The position numbers and the translations under genes are program-made. From assembly GCF_036588685.1 (NCBI RefSeq), contig NC_086383.1, positions 61,703,448 through 61,767,447 on the forward strand: a stretch of 64,000 bases of DNA, written 5' to 3'. The notes under the pieces are model-generated. The model ran no database searches and was not told where the DNA came from. It saw only the letters and a program-made list of their open reading frames with translations. The stretch comes from Mytilus trossulus (lineage: Eukaryota > Mollusca > Bivalvia > Mytilida > Mytilidae). Below, piece after piece: positions 9,534 through 24,500 of the stretch (the stretch's first letter is position 1; each line of letters begins with the position of its first letter).

Positions 9534-12500
9534 CTGAAACATAAACAAAATCTAAGATTGGATTCGGACATGATTGCAATCTGATATTTCCCTTTACTGC
9601 TGTTCGTTAGTGTATAAATATAAAAGTATTCCGATAGAGGTCATATACGGGGACCTTTCTACATCCAATCAAATATTTGCATTCTATAAATTTTTGTAGG
9701 TTTAGTATCAGGATATAGTCAGTAAGTAATATGTTTACGATAGCCATTTAATAGAATTGTTTCGATTTATCCACTTATAAAATCATGTATGTTTTGTTTT
9801 TAAATTATTTTTACATGTTTCATGTGTTGAAATATTTTTTACAATTTAATCATAACACTGTCGGTATTTTGATCCGCTTGTGGTAAGCTATCTTTGTGGT
9901 TAAAATTATGAAACGTCTTCAATTTCGTTCATTTTTGTTATATATACAAGATCTTTAAAAAAAAGTTTTACTCGTTTGAATTGTTTAACATTGTCATATA
10001 TGAGCCTTTTATAGTTGCCTATGCGGTATAGAATTTGCTCATTGTTGAAGGCCGTACGGTGACCTATAGTTGTTAATGTCTGTGTCATTTTGGTCTCCTG
10101 TGCACAGTTGTCTCATTGGCAATCATACCACATCTTTGTTGTTATATTCGAGTGTCACTCAAATTAATTGGATAATAAAGAAATTCATAGAAATGGTTAC
10201 CAGAATAGGAAACCTGATTGAATGACACTCACTTTTTTTACACCGTTGTAATATAAGCATTTCAAACATGTTCTTTCAATTCCTCACAAATATCTTAGAC
10301 AAAAATTAATACTTCAGAAGAAATTCAATGTCTTTTTTATATGAATAACATTTCCATGGGGCATTACTAATTACAATATTTGTGCAGCAAAGTTGAAAGT
10401 GTCAAAGACATTTGATGATATAAACCTATGATATAAATTTCATAAAAATCGGGCATAAATTGTTACATGAGAGCAATTGTGCATATGATATCAGAGGCAT
10501 ATTTCTTTTACAAATAATTCATCCGTAATGACGGGTGCCACACGTAGAGCAAGATCTGCGATGCTGACCCTTGCAGAGTATTTAAGATTAAAAGCTGTGG
10601 CTGGGGTTTTTTCTGTTGACTGTTTTCTTAGCAGTTTTTTGTGGATTTGGTTTGGTTTTTTCTTGTCTTTAGTCGATTTGTTTTTCAACGTATGTGTTTT
10701 AGATATCTGCTCGGTATCTCCCACCTCTTGTTTGCAAGGGAGGGTAAAACAGACGCAAGAAATTCTCCATTAGCTGGTGTTCATGTGTATTTATGTACCT
10801 TCTGAACTTGACCCATAAGGATAGTCGTCTGATGAAGATGGAGGGGAACTCTCTAAAATATTAACAAAAACAAACATACACCAATAATATATTCATATAA
10901 TTTCAAATATTTTTTTTTTGTTTCCCACGATAAAAGATATGTGAGAGTGAACAAGTTTAATGTCAAGAAATAACAAATAAAGATTTATGCCTTGAAATTA
11001 TTGATGAAAAGGTTCCTTGTTCAATGATATTAAACTACCGACACACAGTAAATGGCTACATAAGAGATGTAAAATTTGGCTTACTCGCTACAAATCATCA
11101 TTAGGAATCTATTGACCTTTTAGTATATCTTACTCGATAGGAACAGACAACAATTTGGACGAAAATGATAGTTGAACAATAATGTAACATCGTCAAATAG
11201 GATGTGTAAACATGGACAGCACAATATTTTAAAGCTGCAGACTAAATATATTATCAAACATTTTCAAAGAGGTAAATAAAACTACTTTTTTATCGTTCGG
11301 ACTTATGGAGTCAAGCGGTTACTGGACCTGATTAAGCATTCAACGGCACAAGTAAAACTACACACATGTATATTTATTTTCAAGCTCTGAAGGCAGCTGT
11401 GTCGTTTATCTGTTAACTTATTACCCTATTAAACACCCCTAGATACTTGGTTTTTTTTTTGTAATGCTTGGTTGCTGTGTCATTACAACATAACTACAAT
11501 GGCAACATACTTCAAAAACTTACTATAAAGAGGTGTGGTCTAAACGATGCAAACTAACTTTCATTTTCACGCTCAATGTTTAGATCAAGCTGTGTTACGG
11601 TGCAGAAATTTAGAAAACTCTAATAATAAGAATTACTGTAGGTCCAGCGATGAATAGTTTAAACGAGGACAATTAAAGTATAAATGCAATAAATTTCATT
11701 CTGGCCACAACACATAATGACAAAACGATCACAATAGATTGCACCAGTTTTACTTATTAATTCGAAAATGATAGTATATCCTGCAGAATGTATCAAATGC
11801 GTGGTACATAAGACTGCTAGCAGTCCTATGTTTTTGACATCAGAAATTATTGTTTACAAGTTTTCCATTTACTTTCTAATCATTTAATGCTAGATAGAAA
11901 AGTAAAACAACAAATAGTTGGTTAAGATTCGACGGTTGAAATAACATGCCAACCTGTTTTTTTCTGCAGTATACATGTCAATATGAATTCTTTCATCAAA
12001 ACTTACTGCTATTCATCGTTTCCATTTCTTCTGATATGTCAGAGTCTGATATAGGCCTTGTTGTACCAACCATAGTGAATATACGCTCCATTACCACTAT
12101 GTTATCATCCGTTCTAACTATAGAAAAACAAAAGTGATGGCAAGTTTTATTATGTTCAGCATCATGTTATGTTAGATAAAGCTTGAAGACGGGCACTATG
12201 AGGAAGGATATCAAAGACTTATATTTCTAGGAATGTTGCATTATATACACTATGTTATAATCCATTCTAACTATTGAAAAAGAAACGTGATGGCAAGATT
12301 TATTATGTTAAGCATCATGTTATGTTAGGTAAAGCTGGAAGACGGTCACTAAGAGGAAGGAGGAAAAGAGGAAAGATTTATATTTGTAGGTATGTTGCAT
12401 TTCATACATTTGAAACCCTTTTCGAGTCGTTTGTTGTACCAGTCATTGACTATTTCGCAGGTGTTTTGGGATATTAGACATACCATTTCATAAATTGAAG

Positions 12501-15500
12501 CTGTACAACACTGTGCTGTTACATACTGTTGGAATTACACATATTGTTTCTTCTGAACTGTAAACTATTTTGGTTCCAGCTTACTTTAAGACGTTGGATT
12601 TGTCTGTCAATAAGATGATATCGCCTTGTCAAATTGGACAATTATAGACTCAAGAAAAGGAACAGAAACGTCAAGAAAAAAGAACGATCAGATATGGCAC
12701 GATATCGATGAGGTATACTACATTTAAGCATTTAAACTGGCAGGTTTAAAAATGAGACTTCTGGCGAGCGCTGTTGTACCTTGTGCGGTGTAGGATCTGT
12801 CGAAAATGATAAACATTTCTTGCTGTACTGTAAAGCTTACAATAATTTAAGATACTTGTTATGTGAATCAGTGAACCTTGATAGTAATTGTATTCATAAT
12901 AGAACATTTGCTTTTTTGAAAACACTTCATCAAAGACAAACTGCGAAATGGTTTAATTTGTTTTTCTGTAAAATTAATGAACTTATTTACTAGTAACAAT
13001 CTCACTTCGTTAATTGAAAGTATGAACCTTAAGTTCAAAGTGACTTATAGGTCCAACGGGCCGAGTGTGATAAGAATAACTTGTTGTTTTTTTATGTAAT
13101 ATTATTTATGCTACACATGTCACTATGCAGAATGACCTACTTACTACTTACTTTATCAGTATAGAAATATTCCCTGAAAAATTAAAACGGTCATTTTTTT
13201 CTTTAAATGTTCTTTTAAAGCTTGCTGTTCGGTGTGAGCCTATGCTCTGTGTTGAAGACCGTACCTTGACCTGTAATGGTTTACTTTTATTAATAAATTG
13301 TGACTTGGTAGGATAGTTGTTTCATTGGCACTCATACCACTATTTCCTATATTCATTTATTTATAATCAGAACTGATTGTTATCATTATCATTTTTAATA
13401 CGATAAATCAGTTTGTATAGACTTAAGATTTCAGATATGTATAGAATTAATGCATTAAAGACACAGTGTGATACTATCCCGGGCAAATAGTTGGTGTAAC
13501 TGGCAAAATGTATCATTATGTATACTTTTTTGAATCACGTCATGTGGTGTGCATAAATTAGGGGCGAGGCCTTTTAGCAGATCAGCTAAGCAAATTAGCC
13601 GAAAAGGTAGCGTATCTTCTCCAGTGTTAATATCCTTAATGCACCACAAAGTGACGAACATAATAATATTGAGTGAAGAAATCAACGCGTAGTGACATTG
13701 AAAATTTTGCAATATTTAACAAGAAATTGAGCATAACTATTTGTGTTTATTTTAGGAAGAGTGAACTACAAAACAAAAGCGTAAAACTATTATTCAATGT
13801 TTGAAAAGAACATTTGAGTGAAAATGAGATCATATTTAATCATCCATGAACTCAAGATAGGAAACGACGAAAAGCATCTGAAAACGACAATTCATATACT
13901 TCCTCTATAATTACCAAATTTTTTGGCACGTGCAGAGGTTTCTTCTATAACCATTTCTGCTTCTTCTGTAGAACTTATTGTTTTCGGATCATCTCCTCTA
14001 AATCTATTCAAAAGCTCGTCTTCTATCCCTTTACATCTCCTGGAGAGCTAAAATACAGCAAGGCATGCAATTGATTGAAAATTTTGAAATGAACACAACA
14101 GAAGGAAAACAAATCTTATGTTTCAAAACTAGAGATTCTAAAGAGCCTGTGTCGCTCATCTTGGTCTATTGCATATTAAACAAAGGACACAGAAGGATTC
14201 ATGACAACATTGTGTTTTTTAGTTGATGATGTGTTTGTATATCTTACTTTACTGGACAATCTTGCTGCTTACAGATATCTCTACCTATAATACACTTTGC
14301 CCAGAAGTGATATTGAAAAATATTTTGTAAAAATTTACAAAATTTATAAGATTTATGAAAATTGTTCAAAATTGACTATAAAGGGCAGTAACTCCTTAAG
14401 GAGTCAATTGACTACTTTGGTCATGTTGAGTTATTTGTTGCTCTTACTTTCCTTTACATTATTGCTGTTTACAGTTTATCTCTTTCTATAATAATATTCA
14501 AGATAATACCCAAAAGCTGAAAATTTTTCTTTTTCTTTCAATTTAGGGGCGGCAACCCAATAACAAGTTGCCGATAGATCTTCACCTATGAAGAATTTTA
14601 TTAACAGCAGACTTGCTCTAGATGCTTTGGTTTTAGAGATATGAGCCAGAAACTGCATTTTACCCTATGTACTAATTTTAGCCATGTCGGCCATCTTGGT
14701 TCGAGGGCGGGGTCATCGGACACATTTGTTAAACTAGATACCCTAATGATGATTGTGGACAAGTTTGGTTATATTTGTCTTAGTAGTTTCAGAGGAGAAG
14801 ATTTTTGTAAAAGATATTCCTTGAAATTACCAATTTAGGATCAGCAACCCAACAACGGGTTCTCTGATCCATCTGAAAATTTCAGAGCAGTTAGATTTTG
14901 ACCTTAAAATTTTTTACTACATGTGAAATTTGCTCTAAATGCTTTGGTTTCAGAGATATAAGACAAAATCTACATGTTACCCCTATTTTCTATTTTTAGC
15001 CATGGCGGCGATCTCGGTTAGTTGGCCGGGTCACCGGACACAATTTTTGAACTAGATACCCCATTGATGATTGTGGCCAAGTTTGGTTTAATTTGGCCCA
15101 GAAGTGTCAGAGGAAAAGATATTTGTAAAAGTTAACGACGACGGACGACGGACGACAGACGATGGACGCCAAGTGATGAAAAAAGCTCACACCCTGGGCC
15201 AGGTGAGCTAAAAAACGCATTACAAAATAGCAAAAAAGTAAAAGACACTGCATTTGATTTTAAAAGACCAACAGTTTTGCCTTTGAACTTTTTTTAAAAA
15301 CCCGGGGGGTTATACACTCACTTTCGTCATTTAAAAAGATATTCTATTTTAAGTTTAAAGAAGGAAATAACTTTTCACTTGACGATTTGGTTTCATCCAC
15401 CACATTTTGAAAATAAGGTTGCCTGCTTAAGATTAAATGTCCAATTTGGTAAGTGAATCGTACTGCAACCTAGCTACTCTCAGTGCATTATATTTTGTTC

Positions 15501-18500
15501 TGAAAATGTTTACAATTTTTCCAGACAATAGATGTCACTTATATTACATTCTTGTAATGATACAGTGTTTGTTGATAGAAAATGTGAAAAAAATGATGTA
15601 ATTTCTCTCATTCACAAATAATAAAATAGTAGCAATATAAGATTTCTGATTAAGCAACGCTCACACAAATATGTGAAACATAAGGTAAAAATATGATAAA
15701 TAACATGAATTATTTCAAAATGAACAGTTGCCAAATGATACAAGTAAAAGTGTATTACAATACGTTTAAAAGGGGGTGGAAAAGGGGAGTACTGAACACG
15801 GAAAAACGTGAAATAAACATCGCAAAAACGTAGCACGAAAAATAAAAATCGGGAAATCGAAGCACGAGAAATAAAATTGTAAATTTTAAGAAAAAAAGGT
15901 ACCAGAAGTTATTACTCAGTCATTCTTGGAGATCATGTAGACATTGTTAATGGACATCAAGACCTTGTGGTCACCTTTTAGCGTATGCTACTTGCATCTG
16001 ATTTGATAAAAATATTAGTATTATGGACTTTATTACATGTATACCATACATATACAATAGAAAGTAGAATGGTAACAATATACATCAATTTCTATCATAT
16101 TACACAAGTTTCAAAAGGTACTATAACTCACTGACTTTGAGTTAGTTCCAATTTACTTTTAATCAAATGTGGAACAATGCAAGAACGAGAAATTAAGAGC
16201 ACCGACATGAAACACGGAAAATAAAAAAGGGGAAATACGAAGCACGCACATCGAACCAAACACGAGAAATGGAGAAATAAATCACCAAAACACGAAAACA
16301 CGTGAAATAAAAAGGCCGAAAACGTTGCACGAAAATAACCCTTTACCACCCTCTTAAAATGTTTATGTTTCTTACAAAAAAATGTCTACATATTTGTTTT
16401 AACAATGTTTTAAGATAACATGACTGCTAACTGATACTTTTTTGGATACAATACAATCAGGTGTTCTAGAACTCACTTTTAAATAAAAACGTTTTACAAA
16501 TTCAAGTTGTCGAATCCTAAAACCTTACAATATATTAGGTTGTACCATTGTATATATACCTCCTGTGTCGAATGACTATATTTATAAAACACCACAATTG
16601 TTAAAACTTTCATAAAGTTTTGTTTTAGGGTTTAGTTAATTTAACAGCATTACAGTTTTATTGACACATATTAATTTGTGTATGTATGACAAAAGGAAAT
16701 GTAAAAATATACATGTGTGTACGAATGATAATAAGTTTTTTAATAAATGCTTACACTTGTGATTCTTTCTGACATCGTTCGAAGGTCATCTTTCTTATTC
16801 TGATGTCCCCTCCTATTGTCAGTAATTTCTTTTGCTGAGCCAAAATCTATTATACGAACTATAATTCTATCATTATCTTTCTGCAACAGAATGTTCGCAC
16901 CTGCAAAAAATATGTTAAATTCTGCAAAGATGTAACAAGTGACAACGGATATGGTCCAATTTGCGTGTTTTCCTTGATTATGACATTATCGAATGAAACT
17001 GATCACTGAAATAGTATTATCAGCAATACGGAAGAAAATGTTTTTTTTTCCGAGCATCATAATTCAACAATATTTTTCGTCTTTGTTGGGATAGGCATGG
17101 TTAGTCTCAAATATCTAGTATGTTATATTTTGTACACTCAATAATATATTTGTTGATTTTCATATTTTACCAACGGATGTAAGTTTCTCTTTGACTTATT
17201 AGTTTTTAAATGTTCATTTAGCATAGTCCACATCTATTGGCAGTACTGGGCAGCTGCTCTGAGATGTATGGGATAACACTGACACTTATTGATATATTGA
17301 TTGAAATAAAGATTACAATAGGTAGGCATGTAAACTTATTCATATAACATTTAAACGTTGTTCTACGACTGCCAATGAGACAACTCTTCAAAAAAGACCT
17401 CAATAAGGCAAATGTAAATTAGTTCAAACGAGAAAACTAGCTGCCTAATTTATGTACTTAATAAAGATCACAAAAAATATATTACACATCAACAAAAAGT
17501 ATAATCATAAAAAAAGACTGAACTCATGGGAAAATTATATATGGATGGTTCCTATTCAAATGACAAAATCAAAAGCAGAAATTCATCAAACGAATGTATA
17601 ACAACTGTCATATTCCTGACTTGAAACAGACATATAAATGGTGCATTGAACCTTGTTTAATAGCTAGCTAGACCTCTCAATAGTATGACAGTCGCATAAA
17701 ATCAATTTATTATGATAACGACGAAGGAACAAAGCAAACAGAAATAATAGGTTCACATGTAAAAAGTAGGAGTACATCAGTCACCATTGTGTTATAGTCT
17801 TAATCACTATATATAAATTAGAACAACTAACAAAGTAAAACAATGAGGCATATAAACAAAACATATTAGCAAAAACAAAAGACAAGAATACAAAAATTAA
17901 CCAAAGCACAATTACACAATGATGTATAAGTACCGAGCCATGTCAAATGGATTTTATAAAACAAAAAGACTTAATAGTTAAAGTAATACTTCACAGAGAC
18001 AAATTTAAAATCATATTATAATACGTTATTTAGATGACAAACAATGTCAGTACCTTGAATCTATACTTAAAGATTATCGTATACTATTTGTGAAGTTGAT
18101 ACTGAATATTTATTAACGAGGTATTGGTTTCTTCCGATAACCTTTTTTTATATATACAGGACGAGACATTCGTTGAAATACCCCTGGTTAATCAACTTTT
18201 AGAGTCTAACTAAATAATTGTGTTAATTTCTTAATGCGGCGTGGAAGTTAGATCACAAGTAATCATTGCATAGCAGTTGTAATTATGTGCTGATTATGAC
18301 CATATTGTGTTGTTCTCTGTCTGCTCACTGTCATTATTGTAATTGTATATTATGTTATTTTGCTATAGCATTATGTATGCTTCTGCAATAAAATATATTC
18401 ATTCTTTCATTCAACTTTCTGCTCAGACACTGGTGAAGTTTTACCGGGTCTGAGTAGCAATTTTCTTGATTCAAAGTCAAATGCCTGCCATCTATTTGTT

Positions 18501-21500
18501 AAAGACCCTTAGATATTTGTTATGTACCAGTTTGAACGTCTATTTCTCTTAACATTACAGTTAAACATTCAAAAATTCAAAAGATAATTTCTAAAAACCC
18601 TTACTTGGTTTTAGAGCAGAAACAAGCACAATCAAAGATTTTTAAATGTAGATCAAGAGCGTGTGGCTTTAATGTATGCCTGACACCAGCATAACGTTAA
18701 GATGAAACAGTGAATTATTGCAGATAACTTCAATCACATGTCAAAAAAACCTCTTCGTCATGTCAATCAGTAAGGATAAACCGAACAATTCGAACAAATT
18801 GGTTTGTCGATATCAGTTTGGTTACAAATGCCATGAGTTGCAAAGAATAACACTACGTTTAGATATAAATCTGTTCGTCTCATCCGAGAGGGTCAATGTC
18901 CGAAGCGTATCATATGTACAATTTATAATTCCAGATATCTTTTAGAAATCAGTAGTATAGTAGAGAAACAAATAAATATAAATACAAAACACATAAACAT
19001 AAACAGCTTAATAGCAAAATTTAGGGTCCAAAAATATATCCTGTATATTACATTATTTTATGTGCAATTCTCAGATTTCTGAATAAGGAGTATGCAGCTA
19101 ATAAAATGACAGTTATAGACAAATGTTTACAAACCATGTAAGTCGCAATGACTCCAGCCCTTTGAGTGAACTTCGTTGACGGCTATCAACAGGATATTAA
19201 TAATATAATATACAAAACTTTTGGCTAATCCCTTTTCTAGTATCCAGGGCATGTGCTTATTGATAACATAGTTTAGGCTTACTTCTGAAAAGAAAGTGTA
19301 ATCATTACTACCTTAAATCCAAACTCTTTTTCCATCCTTGTGACACAACTTTATTGAATATTTTGATATTAAGTTTAAGTTAGGTAAACAATCCTAGAAA
19401 AGTTCTGGAACATCCGTAACAAATGGCCCTAAATAAAACAATTTATTACCCATTCCGTATCAACTTTCTATGCTTCGACCTTAGTTTGTTTACTTTTTTT
19501 TATATACATTCATATTATAATCAAACAACATACGGGATAACAGCTGAACAGATTAAACATAAATGTAGTCAGTACTTATTATACGTTTAACAATAACTGA
19601 AGGACAATCTAACCATTACATATCTACTTTATATATTAATTTTTGAAATATCGTTACAAAATGGTCTGTTCAGATATAAAGTTTCTAAACAGTGCATTCC
19701 AAGAAAAAAAAATCAAAATGAGACAATAACTATCAAAAATAAATATTTTAAGGTACATCAATATCATTAATTTTACCTGTATGTGTACATATGCTTAAAT
19801 ATGGTTATCCTCGAGATCTTAATGAAAATAATATTGTTCGTGGGAAACGTTAACGAGACGAATTTATTTGTCAAGAATACATCACTATTGTACTATAAAT
19901 TGACTACAAACAGTAGAAAATAGCACTAACAAGCTCACAAGAATCTATTTATTTTTACCAGCTTTTCATCAAAATGTGTAGCATGATTTCTCATCATAAC
20001 AGTCCATCTCAATTTCACAATAATTGTTCAATTTATTATATTTAAAACGTATTGATTTTGTAATCCTGATTAAAAACTTACTGGGGACGATAAGTTCCAT
20101 AAAAATCTCAATGTTTTCTTCTTCTTTAATACAATATATTTTTGGAGATGTGTTAGTATCCTGAACATCGAGACAAGCTATAACCTCGTTTACAGAGACG
20201 CGTTTTTTAATCTGCAATTATAAGAGAAAAGTTGTATTTACAAAAATCATTACCCATTTAGTACCTGATACCTTTTAGTGATTTACCTTTTTAATAGCTA
20301 TTGTTTGTGTGTTGCCCTGTCTTGTATGTTCTCCAAATTATTTGTATTGTAATCCAGTCATGTTGTCATTTTAATGTTATATTTAACATTCTTAAAAAGT
20401 GGGAGGTTTAGCTAGCCACAATACCAGGTTCAACCCACTACATTTTTCTTAAAATATCCTGCACCAAGTCAGGATAATGGTCATTGTTATATTATAAAAT
20501 TGAGAATGGAAATAGTTCGTTTCTGTGTATGTTGCATTTTAGTATTTCTGTAGTGTTGTTGTTCTCCTCTTATATTTGATGTGTTTCCCTCAGTTTAAGT
20601 TGGTAACCCGGATCTGTTTTTTCTTACTCGATTTATGAATTTCGAACAGCAGTATACTACTGTTGCCTTTATCTCGCATCAAATAAAAAAAGTAAACAAA
20701 TCAAAATGTGAAAATTTCGACGTTTAATACAGATTTGGAACAAATTGAAAGTATATGATACTTTTTGCATCTCCAATTAACAACAAAAATGACAAATTTG
20801 TCACCGACTCGAATGTGTACAAACACAAAACGTTTCCTTTTAAATAAATGTATTTGTTGTCATTTGTCGCGACTGCGATTTCTGTCAAGAGATAATAGGC
20901 AGTCGACTAATGGTGAAAGTGTGACTGAATATTGTTTTTTTTAAATATCACCTCCTATACATACGTTTTAATTTATTATTAAGCATATGTGACTGGGCAA
21001 TATAAGTTGACTAATCATACATTCTAATTCAAATTTATTCACAAACATATATATAAACCGATACTGTTATTGATATACATCAATTTCAACTCTCTGTCAA
21101 CTACAAATTTGCAATAATACACGTTAAAATGGATGATCTCATTGTGATTAAAGATATAAACTAAGATATACGTAGATAAACGATGCCAACATTACTTTTT
21201 GAGTGATAATAATGAAATTTCAAGATTTTGTTACGTACACATTTACAAGCTATTTTCTTTCCAGTTTTGTCATGTTTGAACACAACACATTTGGAGTTCG
21301 ATCCTTTCCAAGATTTTTCTGTACACACCATCTCTGCAATCGAAACCTGAAATTAAAATGTTTCACATTCTTGCTTTTATATATATAATCTTTATAATTA
21401 TTTCAGTCATGACAAGGCATTATTTGAAAAATAATGTTACTGCCGGTCTTACCATATTATTATACCCGAATCAACCCATTGGATGGATAAAGGATGAAAT

Positions 21501-24500
21501 AAGACGATATGAATTTGAATAATTTTATAGTTAGAATAACGTATTGTAATCATTGAAAATAGACCATTTTAGTTATAATATATTTGTGAATAAGTACTGT
21601 TTACGACTTTAAAAAGATTTATTGTACGACAAGCTTCGTTATTATTAAAGGGTCGATAATTTACACACTAGTGGGTTTTTAAGCGTTAATCTCTGTCTTG
21701 TGACCTTGTTTCCCCTTTTTTAATTGTATTTTATGTTGAAATCAAACATTGCAGTAACGAATAATTCGAAAAAGTGTCCATTATTATCAACAAAGAAATC
21801 TACTAAAAGACTTAATATTCCTGATTTGCCAATGTTTCAATTAATAGGCCCCAAGCTCAGCTCATTAACAATATAAACTATAAAATATACACGGTTAGGA
21901 AAGGGTTATGATAATGCTAACATGTTTAACCCCGACATAGTCTGTATGTATGTGTCTGTCCCAAGTCCGCAGCCTGTCATTCAGTGGTTGTCGTTTGTTT
22001 ATGTGTTACATTTTATTTTTTTTATTTACATAAATAAGGCCGTTAGTTTTCTCGTTTGAATTGTTTTACATTGTTATTTTGGGGCTTTTCATAGTTGACT
22101 CTACAGTATTGGCTTTGCTCATTGTTGAAGGCTGTACGGTGACCTATAGTTGTTAGTTTCTATGTAATGTTGGTCTTTTGTGAAGAGTTGTTTCATAGGC
22201 AATCATACCACATCTTTTTTCTTATATTTTATATAAACTCATCATAGACATTAGGATACAAATGGTGTTGTTTTAATAGACAAAAGACTAAAAATCCATC
22301 AACTGCAAAATGTGTTCCATTTCCAAGCTTGGTTTTTTATTGTTACCATGTAAGATAGATATTTGTTTAAATACAATTAATATACAAATTTTGCAGCAGT
22401 CAAACCTGTCATTTTTTCATATAGTTTATGTATACAAATGTTTAATATTTATAGAAACTTACTGAATACTCTCCCCGAATATTCAGTGGTTAACTTAACA
22501 TTTATACTTGATGGAATATTGTACATTTTAAATGGTTAAATAGCATTAAGTGCAATAAAGAATCTAAACGTGAAATAGCCCAAACTTTTACACATTGTGA
22601 CTTAGTTGGAGATTTGTCTCATTGACACACAAACCAAATCTTCTTAGATCTAGGTAGAAAAGTAAAAGTGGGACAACTTGACCTTTTCGACTAATAGAAC
22701 AGTTATCAAAGGTACCAGGATTATAATTCAATACACCAGACGCATAAAACTCATCAGTGACGCTCAGATCAAAATGGTTATCAAGCTAAACAAGTACAAA
22801 GTTGAAGAGCATTGAGGACCTAAAAGGTCCAAAAAGTTGTGCCAATTACGGCTAAGGCAAATTTACCAATGTCTATCAAAGAAAATAATAATTTATATAT
22901 CTGTTTAATAATAATTGATGTCCGGGTATCGGATGTGTTTTATTGAGCAGGAGCATAGTCAAGATTCGAATAAGGTTTTTTATGATTTAGTAATAATTGA
23001 TTGTCCTTCTTACAGAAATAATCACAAACATTGAGAGCTATATAATTAGTTATCAAAGGTACCCGGCTTAAATTTAATACGCCAGACGCGCGTTTCATCA
23101 GTGAAGCTCAGATCAAAATCGAATAGGACTCTTCAGTGAAGCTCTGATCAAAATCTTTTGAAAGCCAAACAAGAGCATTGATGACCCAAAATTGTAAAAC
23201 AAAATTGTGCCAAATACGGCTAAGGTTATATAAACTAGATCACCCCAAGTATTCATCTGATGTAGAAATAATGTAACACAAAAGAAACATATTTATACAA
23301 TTAAAAAGTTGACTCACCTCTGTTTCTTTCTTATCAATAAAAAGTTCCCCACTAAAGTTAAATAAATGAATTAATAAACAATTATATAGTTCAATATCTA
23401 ATTTAAGTACAATAAAAATCAGAAAAAGTTCTTTTTGATAGCAAATATAACCTATTCAAAGTTCTTTTTAAGGAGAGATAATTGTACATTTTTAATTGAT
23501 GTATTCTGAAATACAAAGCAATACTAATAGGAAGTCATATTATTTTAATTGTTATGAATATGGACATACATGTTTGAGATTATCTCCACGTTTCTGTCAA
23601 GAAATAATTTAAATTTTCATGTAACGCAGACTTTATATATAGCACAATAGAATAGAATCGACAATGGAAATGGGAAAGATTTCAAAGAGCCCAAAGAGCC
23701 ATCACGAATTGGTTGACCGTTATGGAATAACTGTTTCACATATGATATAGGATATGTTCCTGACGTCGTAACTTCAGTCCCCTTCCCTTTCATGAATGTG
23801 GCCTACCGAAGTAGACTATTAACCGGATTTGTTATAACATGGGCAACACGACGGTTGCCACATGTAGAGCAGCATCTGCTTACACTTCCGGAACATCTGA
23901 GATCAGCCCCAGTTTTTGGTGGGGTTCGTGTTGATTATTCTTTAGTTTTCTATGTTGTGTTATGTGTACTATTGTTTGTCTGTGTGTCCTTTTAATTTTT
24001 AGCCATGACGTTGTCAGTTTATTTTCGATTTATGAGTTTGACTGTCCCTCTGGTATCTTTCGTTCCTCTTTTATGTCCAGCAATGAGTCTTTAATACAGC
24101 GAGAACATTTCGAATTCGAAGTCGGGCGTCATCTGGCCCGTCAAACACACATATTTACTATATCATCTAAAATGGACGTCACACTAATCTCCGAAATCAA
24201 AATGCGGTAGGATTTTAAAACACGTTTTGAAAACTTTATTTTGTAGACGTACTTTAATGCTCTTCTTGTTTGGCCTTATAACTTTTTTAATTTGAGCGTC
24301 ACTGATGAATCTCATGTAGACGAAATGCGCGTCTAACGTATTAAATTATACTCCTTGTATCTTTTATAACTTTTTAACATATCTATTTCCCTTTGTCCAT
24401 TTAACTTGTAAATTAAAGAAAAACGTATACGTACGTTATTGTAAAATTGTGTGGGTGTCATTTTCCCATTTAGATAATGTCTAATAGTGTAAATCACGGA

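Larger units (their letters stand above)
22700..23240 (-). mobile_element. Hammerhead retrozyme dimer, minus orientation, decayed
   Basis: The marker agttatcaaaggtac recurs at 22701 and 23048, a 347-bp period. Each unit begins with a ribozyme remnant (22731-22760, 23077-23112) and then aaacaagtacaaagttg or aaacaagagcattgatgac with caa(a/t)tacggctaagg. Two units plus part of a body make a dimeric insertion. Confidence 0.7.
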
